64,000 nucleotides of DNA, taken from assembly GCA_025618425.1 (NCBI GenBank), contig CM046832.1:63429108-63493107 (forward strand), given 5' to 3'. The notes under the pieces were generated by a model. It ran no database searches and was not told the origin of the DNA. It saw nothing but the letters and a program-made list of their open reading frames with translations. Source of the stretch: Heliocidaris tuberculata. Its lineage: Eukaryota; Echinodermata; Echinoidea; Camarodonta; Echinometridae. Below are positions 26,301 to 35,933 of this stretch, one piece after another (the stretch's first letter is position 1; the number at the start of each line of letters is the position of its first letter). The position numbers and the translations under genes are program-made.

Positions 26301-26618
26301 ACATTCATGTACACGTACACCACTTCTGAATGAATCCTATCATCTCTCGCAATGAAGCACATGCATTACAAATACATGTAATCTGATAATTAGGTTTTTA
26401 AATACCCTCCAATATAATGGCTTGGATACACTTCAAATAGTTTTCTCCTATCATTAGAAGACGCATCCATTTAGCTAATAATATAAAAAATTATCAAGCT
26501 GTAGGAATAAAATTTGCTTGTCACAATGTCACGATCATTAGGCTTACCTTGTTCCTGCGACCAGCCTTGTTGAGCTCCCTTTTCCATTTCTTTGAAATGA
26601 CTTTGGCACCGACTCTCC
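8303..26618 (-). CDS. TSR1: TSR1, pre-rRNA-processing protein (21 exons found, N-terminal exon missing)
   Basis: Late 40S assembly factor of the BMS1/TSR1 family, acting on pre-40S particles as a GTPase-like protein without GTPase activity. Exons in order: 26618-26548, 26095-26012, 24661-24546, 24211-24019, 23467-23397, 21786-21630, 20843-20655, 20270-20117, 19224-19097, 16770-16657, 16095-16028, 15016-14924, 14451-14307, 13910-13859, 13366-13308, 12753-12691, 12394-12311, 11580-11478, 11187-11047, 9929-9855, 8472-8303. All have AG/GT borders and the phases join over 2330 nt to 775 residues; human TSR1 is about 804. Landmarks: [12 protein letters not shown] (G-like domain), [13 protein letters not shown] (AARP2CN), [15 protein letters not shown], an acidic middle, [38 protein letters not shown] and [18 protein letters not shown]. 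The stop is TAG at 8303-8305. Exon 1 starts mid-codon, so about 30 N-terminal residues lie on an unidentified exon upstream. Confidence 0.95.
8566..9086. mobile_element. tandem-monomer element ending TTATACCCCC
   Basis: Left end TTAATACCCCCGCC and right end GTGGGGGTATAA form short inverted ends. Inside are about three monomers of roughly 160 bp, each with AATGTGTGTG, GAGCATTGCT and GCGCAAGATTT (near 8583, 8742 and 8901). A GACCGATCGCCC tract (8993-9035) and a terminal hairpin near TTCAAACTTTGTTTTG follow. It sits in the last TSR1 intron and has the same layout as the elements at 17.3, 21.9 and 45.6 kb. Confidence 0.75.
9475..9660. repeat. dispersed repeat with ACACATGCTC motif and CCTAA-rich tail
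   Basis: GACACATGCTCTGGTGACA is followed by a run of CCTAACCCCTAAACC-type sequence. Related blocks occur near 44007 (ACACATGCTCCGGCGACAATTG) and 57768 (CACATGCTCCTGTGACAATTG), with a weaker one near 19500. The tail only resembles telomeric repeats and is not a regular array. Confidence 0.6.
10596..10872. mobile_element. MITE with GGTAGCTTA ends and TTA target duplication
   Basis: The ends are imperfect inverted repeats of about 45 bp. The left has GGTAGCTTAACGAAACGTTG then AGTAAGAACGCGGGAAA; the right has TTTCCCGCGTTCTTACGCGC then TAAGCTACC. Both sides are flanked by TTA, the target typical of PIF/Harbinger elements (family assignment is inference). It lies in the TSR1 intron between exons ending 11047 and starting 9929. 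Confidence 0.85.
13421..13690. mobile_element. C/T-rich insertion with GGCGTCGCCAG-like end
   Basis: Lies in a TSR1 intron. The left edge reads CAGTGCCGTCACCAG and the right edge CCCTGGCGACGCCCATGCA, imperfectly inverted. The interior has poly(C), poly(T) and a second CCCGGCGACGCCCC block. Boundaries are uncertain. Confidence 0.5.
15365..15757. mobile_element. TTAA-flanked MITE, AGAGAAGGTTRAGTTCTGG family, copy 1
   Basis: The left end TTAAAGAGAAGGTTGAGTTC is inverted as CAGAACTTAACTTTATCTTT at the right. Internal markers are TGTGAGCTTTCTCATTCT, TTTGACAAGAAACAG and GCCACATGTGTGTG. Copies lie at 43414-43963 (opposite orientation) and about 50030-50470 (decayed). It is within the TSR1 intron between exons ending 16028 and starting 15016. 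Confidence 0.85.
17298..18311. mobile_element. tandem-monomer element ending in GGATGAGCTAA
   Basis: About 1 kb in the TSR1 intron between exons ending 19097 and starting 16770. The left end TTAGCTCAT is inverted as ATGAGCTAA. Inside are four monomers of about 130-165 bp centred on TTTTCTAGACAAAATTTC and AATGAGGAAGAAGAAG (near 17476, 17603, 17773 and 17935). A GGAC/GGACGAC array (18205-18262) follows, then a GGCCCATTCGGGCC hairpin 7 bp before the terminus. A hairpin followed by CTAA recalls Helitron-type 3' ends; that is inference. Confidence 0.8.
20875..21051. mobile_element. short MITE with TACAGTTAAC ends
   Basis: About 177 bp. The left end reads TACAGTTAACTTTGCATAAG and the right end TTCGAGTTATGGAAGGTTAACTGTA (outer part inverted). 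A second inverted block, AGTTTGACTT and AAGTTCAACTT, lies inside. TA at both edges suggests a TA target duplication. It adjoins TSR1 exon 20843-20655 with only about 30 bp between. Confidence 0.75.
21897..22917. mobile_element. tandem-monomer element with TTGTCCCCGCCG ends
   Basis: The left edge AATGTCCCCGCCGG is inverted at the right as CGGCGGGGACAATAAA. The interior carries five nearly identical monomers of about 145 bp with TTCTGTGTAGAAGTTTGG and ACCCAGCCCTATCAGATAAA (near 22110, 22256, 22400, 22547 and 22694). An ACGG-rich array (22810-22850) and a CGAACTTTGTTCG hairpin precede the right end. The monomer similarity suggests recent amplification. It lies in the TSR1 intron between exons ending 23397 and starting 21786. 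Confidence 0.85.
24829..25031. mobile_element. MITE with TACTGTATAAG ends rich in TTTTCGCG
   Basis: About 200 bp. The left end TACTGTATAAGC then TTTTTTTCGCG; the right end CGCGAAAATAACC then CTTATACAGTA. TTTCGCG/CGCGAAA motifs repeat throughout, standing out as CpG in an otherwise CpG-poor intron. It lies in the TSR1 intron between exons ending 26012 and starting 24661. Confidence 0.85.
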
Positions 26619-27817
26619 CTGGGAATTGAAAAAAAGACATGACCGTTTAACACCACTAAGAAATTCTCAGGAAATTGACTACATTGATAAAATCAGCATT
26701 TGGATCAAAAACCTTTTAATCACAGTGACATCAAGCACTTCAATTTATTGTTCCTTGAAATTACTAAAATCATTTCAGTGTGGACCCTACATTGGGAAGG
26801 TCATATCCAATCCGACATATCAACTCTTTTTAGTCTGGCCTCAAATTCGAATTTTGACGAGATCCAAATTTCATTAGGCTTTCCTGACTTTTAGCTTAGC
26901 TCTCCTCCTCATGTGGAGTTGAAATTAGAGTATTAAAAGAGGTTTGACTCCTAAAACACTCAGATAAGTAAGACTAGGTCACATAATGACGAGTTTGATG
27001 ACCCAGGTGAGAAAGTTCCTCTACCAAATAAAGCGTTGATCTGAAACATACCGCGAACACATAAGAAGGTCCAGGTTTTTTTTGTGCATGATACGGACCA
27101 AGTTTTTTTTGTGACCAATTTTATATTGGCGGAGTGTACCGAAACTATCACTGGAAAAACACAACACGCAATGGCGTGAAAAATCAGATGGTATTTCTTT
27201 GTTTTGGACATGATACCTTGGATTGAAAATATCAGATATTCTTCCTAACAGCCACTCAAGGTAAGATTGATTTTTAGAGCTGAATTTGAGATAAAGTATT
27301 TAAATACTTGTATTTATAATTGGGCTAATATCCCACATGCATATATACTGCCATCTATGTGTGCGACGGTGGGAGATATTAGCACAATTAAATTTAGCAT
27401 GAAGCATCAGAACCACTCAGCGTTGCACTGCCTTGTACTCCTTTCATCTACAGCGCACACATTCTGTACCAATCTCGCCATTTTTGTAATGCTAATCGCA
27501 CAGCGAAAGCTACACATGAACAGTAAAGCACATGTAAATCCACATGGATATCGCCATAAATTGTATTTTTTTCATGTTTCTCATGATCCAATCGTTGAAG
27601 TGGTTGGATGGGTGGGAAGAGGAGGAGTTTAGCAAACTCCGAAGGTGGTTTGTAATTTTTCATAAAACATCAAGCCCGTACGGCTAGGTTCACCGTACGT
27701 GGAAATGGATGAATCTTGCCCACTGATTTTTTTTTTTACTTGTCTCTCCGTGCGGGAGACGGCTTCCCCTTGTGGCTTGATGTTATAAAACATCAAGCCC
27801 ATGTGGCTCCCTGTGTG

Positions 27818-27948
27818 GCTCCTCCTCCTCCTCCTTCTTCCTCCTCCTCCTCCTCCTCCTCCTCCTCCTTCTTCTTCTTCTTCCTCTTCCTCCTCCTGCC
27901 TTCTTCTGATTCTTCTTCTCCTCCATCTTCTTCCTCTTCCTCCTTAGA
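27818..27948. repeat. TCC/TTC microsatellite tract
   Basis: About 130 bp of almost pure pyrimidine on the plus strand. The poly-Ser and poly-Glu reading frames over it are artefacts. Confidence 0.9.
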
Positions 27949-28012
27949 GGCTCCATTGAGAGTCGGAGATCGACAACAGCATCTTGTCTGATCCACTCAC
28001 AGGACCATCATA

Positions 28013-28345
28013 ATGGGGCTGTGTCAATTTTGGCCTGTCACGACCTCTAAGTTGAAGAGGTAAAAACACCAATATAATCGGCAAAATTTTGTGAAAATAC
28101 TTCCTTCTACATTTTATAATGATAGAATATCTTATTTCATGCCAGATCCTTCATAGGATCTTTATTGTTTATCATCTTGATCAAGTGAAATTTTCAGGCT
28201 GCTTTTGGTCAGTGATCTTGCTCCCCTCCTGCATACATATGGGCAATATATCACACACTTGCCTATGGGAGGCAATTGCTCACGGTATGAAGGTACAGAG
28301 TGCGAGGTTATCTCCAATAACCTCACATAAGTGTGAGTGGGTCCA
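28013..28345. repeat. dispersed repeat, GGGCTGTGTCAATTTTGGCC family
   Basis: The left block GGGGCTGTGTCAATTTTGG then ACCTCTAAGTTGAAGAGGT is shared with 31084-31135 and, more diverged, with 44152-44400. The right end holds GAGGTTATCTCCAATAACCTC, a small palindrome. At 31036-31084 the reverse of this right end is joined directly to the left block, a rearranged copy. Confidence 0.75.
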
Positions 28346-28659
28346 CACCACGTAATACATAGTGGTCATATTGACCACTACGCGGGACGAATGCAAAAAT
28401 ACTCGTCATTTTCTATAGCATGTACTTAAGGTATGGGGGGAAAAATTAGATAAATATTTAAAATACTTCCTTTCAAATTCAGCTCTTTAAAATCTCACTC
28501 CTATCTTAAATGGCCGTTAGGAAGAACTTCTGATATTTCAAGCAAAATCCAAAGTCAAAATCATGTCCAAAACCTAAGAAATCCCGCCATTTTTTTCCGC
28601 GATCGCATGTTGTTTTCATGCCTCCGATGATTTAGACTAAAATCGGCCAATAAAATTTT

Positions 28660-29190
28660 GTCCACAAAGAAACTTGGTATTGCGCGTGCACTTGATCTCT
28701 ACGATCGCGCACACGGAAAATAGGGACTTTACCAGTAGAGGCGCACGGCCGATATCGGAGACTCTCTCCCATTTGGGAGACTGTCTCTCATACTGGAGAC
28801 TTAGTTTACAAAAGAATAAAAGAAACAACACCAACAACAAGGCAGTTTATCCCAGCCAAATTTTTGCCTGACTGAGGTCAGAAACCCATTTGTTTTGTGC
28901 GTGGGTCATAACAAAAAATGTTATGAAAACAAAAGTAGATGTTGAATCTTTGAAGTAGACGGTCAAAAGGGGTAATTTTTCATGAGGAATCTGCTTATCA
29001 CATTTTCATTTTGTGCCGAGGTAATCCCTTTGCCGCAAAATGAAATGGGAGACTGTTTCCCACATCGGCTACCAAAAATATTTATAAAAAGTCTCTGATA
29101 ACAGAGACAATCTCCCAAATAGGAGAGTCTCCAATATCGGCCGTGCGCCTCTACTGTTTACGTGTGCGCGATAGGGACCAAAATTTTAAC
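28660..29190. mobile_element. inverted-repeat element with AGTAGAGGCGCACGGCCGAT arms
   Basis: The left arm (28733 onward) reads CAGTAGAGGCGCACGGCCGA, then GGAGACTCTC and CCCATTTGGGAGA. The right arm ends at 29156 with the same blocks reversed (TCTCCCAAAT, GAGAGTCTCC, CGGCCGTGCGCCTCTACTG). Beyond them, ATCGCGCACACG on the left and CGTGTGCGCGAT on the right extend the inversion. The arms are GC-rich and contain repeated GGGAGACTGTCTC-type steps. Confidence 0.75.
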
Positions 29191-29282
29191 GACAGAATGT
29201 TTTTGGGGGAGATGTCAGCGCTCGCGGCCATCAGGAAATGTACACAATGACTTGCGATAACCCGTTTCGCCAGAAGTGACAG

Positions 29283-29500
29283 TGAATTACGGATTTCATT
29301 TTTGGAATTATCTTTTCCAACATCGGTGAGTTGAATTTATTGTATTTTATGGATATGTTGGTGTCGGTTTTTGTAAATTAAATGCCGATTTTGAGTGAAT
29401 GTTGGTGACTTTTGTGCAGTGATGTTTTGAAAGTGTTGAGGTTTATGACTGCCTAGAGTCTACACACAAAGTATAGTAAAGTCGCTATGATATATGAGTG
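29283..29500. repeat. repeat shared with 36973-37195
   Basis: Colinear, diverged similarity in the same orientation: AATTACGGATTT, CAACATCGGTGAGTTGA, GCCGATTTTGAGTGAAT, AAGTGTTGAGGT and ACACAAAGTATA match AATTACAGATTT, TAACATCAGTGAGTTGA, GCCAATTTCCAGTGAAT, AAGTGTTGAGGT and CATAAAGTATA at 36.97-37.2 kb. Confidence 0.7.
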
Positions 29501-31732
29501 AGTGGGTCTGATCACTCATCCAATGTACTAGGTTATGATTATAAAATCGTACTCCTCTTACATTACGGGTACGTTGAAACTAAGTTTCACCTAACTCACA
29601 CTCTTTTACCTCACCATGAAGTAAATTATTTACTCCGGAGGGGTGACTAGGTATTGAAGCTAGGTCTAGCTGGTAAAATTATCATTAATTTTTCAAACTT
29701 AATGATAAAAAAGACAAATCTTACCACCTTCCAAAGCAAGTCGTCTCTACTCTCGGAGCATTTTCGGTGGTATGGTGGTTGTGATAGGAAAATCGAATGG
29801 GGAAAAAATACTGCCGACCCTTTTCGTTATGAGGTGCCGTTTGTGAAGTTATATTTTTTAAAGAAACTGTATATCATTTGTATATGTTTTTCCACTTAAT
29901 TGATAAAGGGAAAGGGAGAGGGAGAGGGAGAGGGAGAGGCTGAAAAATTTGTGGATCTGTAAATAAACTATTGTTGTAACTAAGCATGATATCTGTTGGG
30001 ATTTTTTTTACTTATGTAAATTGTAATGCTCTTGTTTAATGTGTCTGTTGATTTAAGCTTATCACACTTTTTCTTAATAATAACATTGTATATTTGAAAA
30101 CCTTTCTATGCCTGGCTATTTATTCATCCTTCTGAACATCATTATACAAGACAGATACAAAAATTCAATTTATTAAATCAAGCCTCCACAAAGTTACCGA
30201 TTCCCTTTTAAGGGACACAGTGTCAAGCAAAGATATTGGATATTGTGACAATTGTTATTTATAAATCGTGATAAGTAAATCCTTCCCCCCCCCCCCCTTC
30301 ACATAAATAAATATTGTGAAATCATTTATACTTGAAAGCAAAATAGATAAATATAAATAATGGATATTGTTAAATCATCATTTATAAATAATTAAAAACA
30401 TGAAAATTATTATTCATAAATACCTGTACTCATTCTATGACATTTTCATACGAATAATTATTTGACAAGGTAAATTATTGAATTATATAAAAAAAATTTG
30501 TCTAAATGATAAATTTTAAAAAGGCGGCTCATACCACGGAACCCCCAAAAGTAATCTTCTATATCGGGCACAAGAGGGCAGCAAAATACATAAAAATGGT
30601 ACAATCAACTGTTACCTCAGCCCAGTCACGGCAAACAACTTTCAAGCTCCAAAATTCAGCTTTTTCAATACCGGGGTGCAGAAACTTTACATCAAATTCA
30701 AGAGTAGACGGCAACGTATTGGTAAGTGATGTTCCAATTTTACATGTACCTTGATATTTATTATGTTTTGGTTAGGACTATTACAGCAGGCTGCACATTC
30801 AGCAGGGGTACGTGATCTCAAGTGGAACCGAATGGTTCCGAAGCACGAGTGGGTCTGATCAGCTGGGCTGGCATCATTTATTCATATAAAAATTATTCTA
30901 ATCTAAAACTTCATACACTATTTAATATGCCATGAACCAGAAACAATTATTGGCATTATCGTGGTTTAGGAAACCACCATTCACCGATCACTCCGCACAG
31001 AATCGCTTCATTGCGTACTTACACGCATTTACGCATTACTATGTTTTCCTCACTCACACTTATGCGAGGTTATTGGAGATAACCTCGATGGGGCTGTGTC
31101 AATTTTGGCCTGTCACGACCTCTAAGTTGAAGAGGTTAACCACGACAAAGCCCAATTATTTGCATTGTTCAACTATCAAGATCGATTTTGCAGTGACTTT
31201 TTTTTTTTTTTTTTTTAATCTGTACTAGATCTAGACTACATCTAAATCTAGACTAATACTAAAGTTAGGTTAGAAGACACATTTGTCTATGCATGGGACT
31301 GAGGTCTTGAATTGTTATACGACTCCGATTCGGCATGGAAAATGTATAATTTTACAAACAACTATGACACAGGAAATCATGCTGTTAACTCACCCTTTAG
31401 TTCAACATCAACTTTTCCTTTACTGCGATGCCGTCCAGTTTTGTGGCCTTTGTTTTGCTGTTTTAAAGGGCCCGGTTTGTGCGATGTTTTTCCCATTTTG
31501 CACGTGTATTATATTGCCTGTATAGCCTTAGTTGAAGACGTTGTAAGTATTTTATTCAACTGTCTGTATTTCGGGAAATTCGTGGTTTGCCTGACGTCCA
31601 AGCAGAATAATTCTGGTCTCAAAAATAGATATTGCAAATTACGTTTGTCATTGAAAAAAGGCGGCTTTGTTCTACCTTGAAATCAGCCTATATATGTTGC
31701 CTCTAATAAAGACTTTATCATTCCCTACACTA

Positions 31733-31870
31733 CAGGGCAGCGTTTCATCAAACGGTCATAAGTACAAGTTCGCCGACATCACATTGAAACGCGTGTATTA
31801 AAATTAACACGCGTTTCAATAGGATGTCGGCGAACTTGTACTTATGACCGTTTGATGAAACGATGCCCAG
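31733..31870. mobile_element. near-perfect foldback MITE
   Basis: Two arms of about 62 bp around a loop of about 9 bp. The left arm has GTTTCATCAAACGGTCATAA and GTTCGCCGACATC; the right arm is the reverse, with GATGTCGGCGAAC and TTATGACCGTTTGATGAAAC. Only a few mismatches exist. The ends CAGGGC and GCCCAG resemble those of the elements at 43782, 46321 and 47444. Confidence 0.92.
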
Positions 31871-34113
31871 GTGTTTATTTAAACCATCGGTCTCCACCAT
31901 CACCAATAGTTCTTTAAAAATAGTTTTTATATCAACCTGTCATAACCTACCCATGACTTACTTCACCACAGTGAACTTCCAATTTATAGGCTTATTTCAC
32001 TTAAAAACTGAATGGCACAGGGCACAAACCCGGTGAGTGAGTGCCTATATTGGTAAATAGCTAACCAATGAAACATCATGCATACAGTGAGATTCTGAGA
32101 AGAGCCCAACTGCTGTATTATAGATCACACATCCTAGGGGAAATAATTCCGACAATACTATTTTCCCCAAATACATTCATAAAATAAACGGTGGGTTTTT
32201 CTCATTAAAGTCTATCACTCTCACCCCCCCTATCTATCTATCAATCTTCATCTCCCCCATTCTCTCACTCTTGCCCCCAAACAAGGTTGTATTCATGTGG
32301 AAAACACTACTGGCAGTGGAATAACTAGTGACTACCAGGACATTGCACCATTATTTATTTGTTTCCCCAATCTAAGCCTCTTCCCACCATGCAATTCTCT
32401 TTCTCTCACTTTCTCTCATTTTCTCCCCCCCCCCCCCCCCCCCTCTCTCTATTTTTCCTCTTTATCTTTCTTCTCTCATTATCTTTCTTTCTCTCTCTCT
32501 CTCCCTCCCTCTCTTTCTTATACTCCCTATGTTCCTTAAAAATGAGCCATGCCCACAACAAACTATACAAATATGCTGCAGAAAAAATACACAAGAAACT
32601 ACAAGAAACTAGATATTACTATGTACAAATATATACATCCTTATTCGATTTCATTCAAATTTCATTCATATGTAGAACTGCAAAATTACAAATACAACAG
32701 GAATGAAAAGAAAACAAACCATAACAAGTACATTACATAATAATATAAACAAATATGTACCCTGGGGAACATCTGTTCAGATCCTTTCAATGTTTTCCCA
32801 TCTTATCTACATGCAGCCCACTGAGCAAAGGAAATTTCATTAAGAAACAATAAGGTATATTTAGTCAATTCTGTTGACTTGCGAGGTTGAGGCATTCTCT
32901 TGATCCAAAATATATCTTTTTTATACAATTTGCTGAGAGCCAAACTGGGGGTTTGTTTATATATTTTTTGGAAAGTTAGCACATATCTGGCTCTCTGCAG
33001 ATGAAATCTAATTGACATTTTAAATGGAAGATGTTGAATACAACGATTCATACCAGCTATTAATGTTCAGCAAGACAGTAACTGATTAAAAGTTTAAGGC
33101 AAAATAATCCTGGTATGTTTGTTACTGCTTCACAATTCCATTCTTTCAAAATGAACATTCATCATTCTCAAATATTTCTGATAAAACTTGATTAAAATAT
33201 TCATTTCAGCATTTTGCTTTATGTTACATCATGATATTCTGTGTAAAGTGTGTCCATGGTGTGATAAACAAATTTCAAACCAGTAAACATCCTGCCTAAT
33301 GACAAATTGTTAAAGAAAATCCTTAATTTGAGATATTCATATAGAAAGAACTTTGGAAATCAATATGAGATAAGTAGATAAAACAAAACCAAAATGAAAT
33401 AAAATATTGATGAGATGTAATATTCCTTGAGAAAAATTTATCAAAATTGTTAACTGCATTGGATCTAACATTTTAGATGTCCAGAAAAGACACCTTGGTG
33501 TAAGTATGAAAATCCATTCGATTCGTTTTAGCATCAATATCTCACATGTATCAAGAGATTGGAGCATTAAAGACAGAATGTTTACAAATTCACTATGGTT
33601 CTGTATGAATTTGTGAAAAGAACATACATGTATATTAATGGACTTTTCCTAAAATAAAGAGGAAGAGTTGACCCCTACACCCGTTATAAAAATCAAAATG
33701 AAAATTCTGAATATATACAGTACGACTCTAGTACAATCATTATAAGAACAGAACTAAAAATCTAAATAAATATTGCATCAAGATCAAAGCTTCTTAAAAC
33801 TGAGCGTAGAGCGTAACTAAATTTTCCAGAAGTTGAAAAACTCTCCGTAAATTGTCATTTACCTTGCAAACAGGCACTAATGAGCAGGGACATCTACACA
33901 GAATCTCTCTTCTCATGTCCTTATTCTGGGTAAAAGTCAAAACAGTCTATTCTAGCTATTGACCCATCCTAACCCAAAAGAGTCATGTTGGTGTGTAGAC
34001 TTCTGTGTATTATAGATACAGTGTGAGATGGGAATCTGGAAGGTAACTGCAATCAAGGTGTTGGTCCGACTCATGATGATGGTCACATTGGCAGCACACC
34101 ACCAATTAAGGAA

Positions 34114-35901
34114 TCACGTAAAGTTCATCGGTATCTGGAAAGCAACAAGTAAAACTTGATTTCATCAACTGAATGAAGAATGTATTTGCATTACAACAAC
34201 TGACCCACCTATTAACTACACATCAAAATCATTTTTAACATCTCTCTCTAATACAAATGTTAGTGCTAGCAATGCAAAAATTAATTAAAAAAGAACCAAT
34301 TGGCAAAGCCCACACATGTGAGCAAATTCCCTGATAGCAGTACTACGTTGGGCCAATATCAGCAATAGTTGGCACAGTCGCAGTCGGTGAGCAAATGTTG
34401 GCTATACATTGTGCCAAACTTGGTCCAATGTCATTTTGTCACTGTTAAGCCAACAATGGCCCAGTGGACAAAATGACATTGGCCTAATGTGTTGTTACAA
34501 TGTTCTAAAATACCATCCTACATTGGTCCAGTGTAGCACTGCTAGCTGAGTTAGTATAAGGGATCATTCTACACATTTACCACCCATCAACCCATAGAGG
34601 AAGGAATTTTGGCTGTATCAAACACATGTGATGAGGTACTGACCTGTACTTGGGATGGATATTGTTGGTAGACTTGACTTCCAGCCTGGTCCCCTGCCAT
34701 CAATTCAGAAGCTAAAAGCATAAGAAAGGAAAAATACGATTTTCAAAGCAATACATGTATAAAAACAGTGATGTGAACAAGATGTTCACAGGTGTCCGAG
34801 TTAGCATGAATTTGGAACAAATGATTGTTTGAATCTAGCAGCAGTCCCAGATCCTTATTTGGAATGATGAGCCAAGCCACACAATTATATGGCCACACAT
34901 CACTTACTGTACAATATGTTTGGACACACAACCCAACATATGGGTGTATTCATGCCAACATGAAGCTATTCAAAGCACATTACATGTAATTCAAACAGAC
35001 CAAATTCTCTGAAATCCCATGCAAATTTGGTTGTCTTGAGACCAACTAAACAAAGCACACTGTTTAAAATAATTTCTTTCATATGATAAACAAATTTAAG
35101 AGAATGCTCATCAAAAAATTCTCCTTATGTTCACTCACCCTTCTCTTTAAATAGATAATCAAGATAGATATACAGGAAAAACTTAAAGATACACATCTGA
35201 GATCATATCCAGAGAACCCCCTAGTCCCTATTTTCTTAGACATCCATGCACCAAGTTTGGTCCCCTAGATACGCCTGTGGTGTACATGCATACATCTTTT
35301 CATTTTGAATTTGGGGATCATCATCCCCTTGCATCTCATATCTATCGGACTGATTTTTCAACATTTTTTTTTTTCAAAAATAAAATATTACCTGCATGGT
35401 GGATTGTAAAGATAGCCTTCAACTCACCAAATGTATCTGCACTCATATCTCCAAGCTCATCTTGCCTAGATTGAGGAATAACCTTGTCTCCTTTCATTGA
35501 CTGCAACAAAAAAACCAAAAAAAAAAAAAGAAAGAATAAAGACAGATAAGCAGACAGATACATTACTAGTGGTAGAATAATATGAATAATGGTTGTTGCC
35601 CTGAGTAGCTACTAGCTGGCTATAACACAACCTTGCAATAGACATGCAAGGAACAGTTTGCAGCTCTAATTCTCACTTGGGTTTCAAATGCTAACTACTA
35701 ACTATGAAAGTACTTTCTAATATTTTGTACAACATTCTTCATGGCCATAATAATATTTCAATTTCTGGCATCATCATCAACTAATCTTTTACTCCTGACA
35801 AAAGAAGTGCAATCTAATGACCAATTAAGATCCCTGTCTGTACTTTCTCATGTCCAACCAAAACAAATTGACTTTACTAATGGGAAAAATCTTATCGACA
35901 C

Positions 35902-35933
<32 letters not shown>

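Larger units (their letters stand above)
27175..28600. repeat. inverted-repeat block of about 1.4 kb
   Basis: Left arm (27175-27310) with TTTTGGACATGAT, AATATCAGA, TTCTTCCTAAC and GAGCTGAATTTGA. The same blocks are reversed at the right (28440-28600) as TCAAATTCAGCTC, GTTAGGAAGAA, TCTGATATTT and ATCATGTCCAAAAC. Arms are clearly diverged. The centre includes a TCC/TTC tract (27818-27948) and the 28013-28345 repeat, so the block looks composite. Confidence 0.7.
26619..34113. other. TSR1-NFYB intergenic region, repeat-rich
   Basis: It must hold the missing TSR1 N-terminal exon and promoter plus the NFYB 3' UTR. I read the minus strand for the expected basic Lys/Arg/His-rich N-terminus and did not find it. 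Repeats fill 27.1-29.2 kb. A foldback element lies at 31.7 kb, C runs at 30287 and 32426, and a CT-rich tract at 32395-32525. The stretch 32.7-34.1 kb is AT-rich with no repeats seen and is the likely NFYB 3' UTR. Confidence 0.5.

Noticed and set aside
27716..27996. Ser- and Glu-rich frames as a possible TSR1 N-terminal acidic exon
   Set aside because: TCC/TTC microsatellite; TSR1 needs a basic N-terminus, and no matching donor phase is present.
32803..33051. 82-codon minus-strand frame as a possible reverse transcriptase tail
   Set aside because: No recognisable motif; it sits in the probable NFYB 3' UTR and is within chance length for AT-rich DNA.
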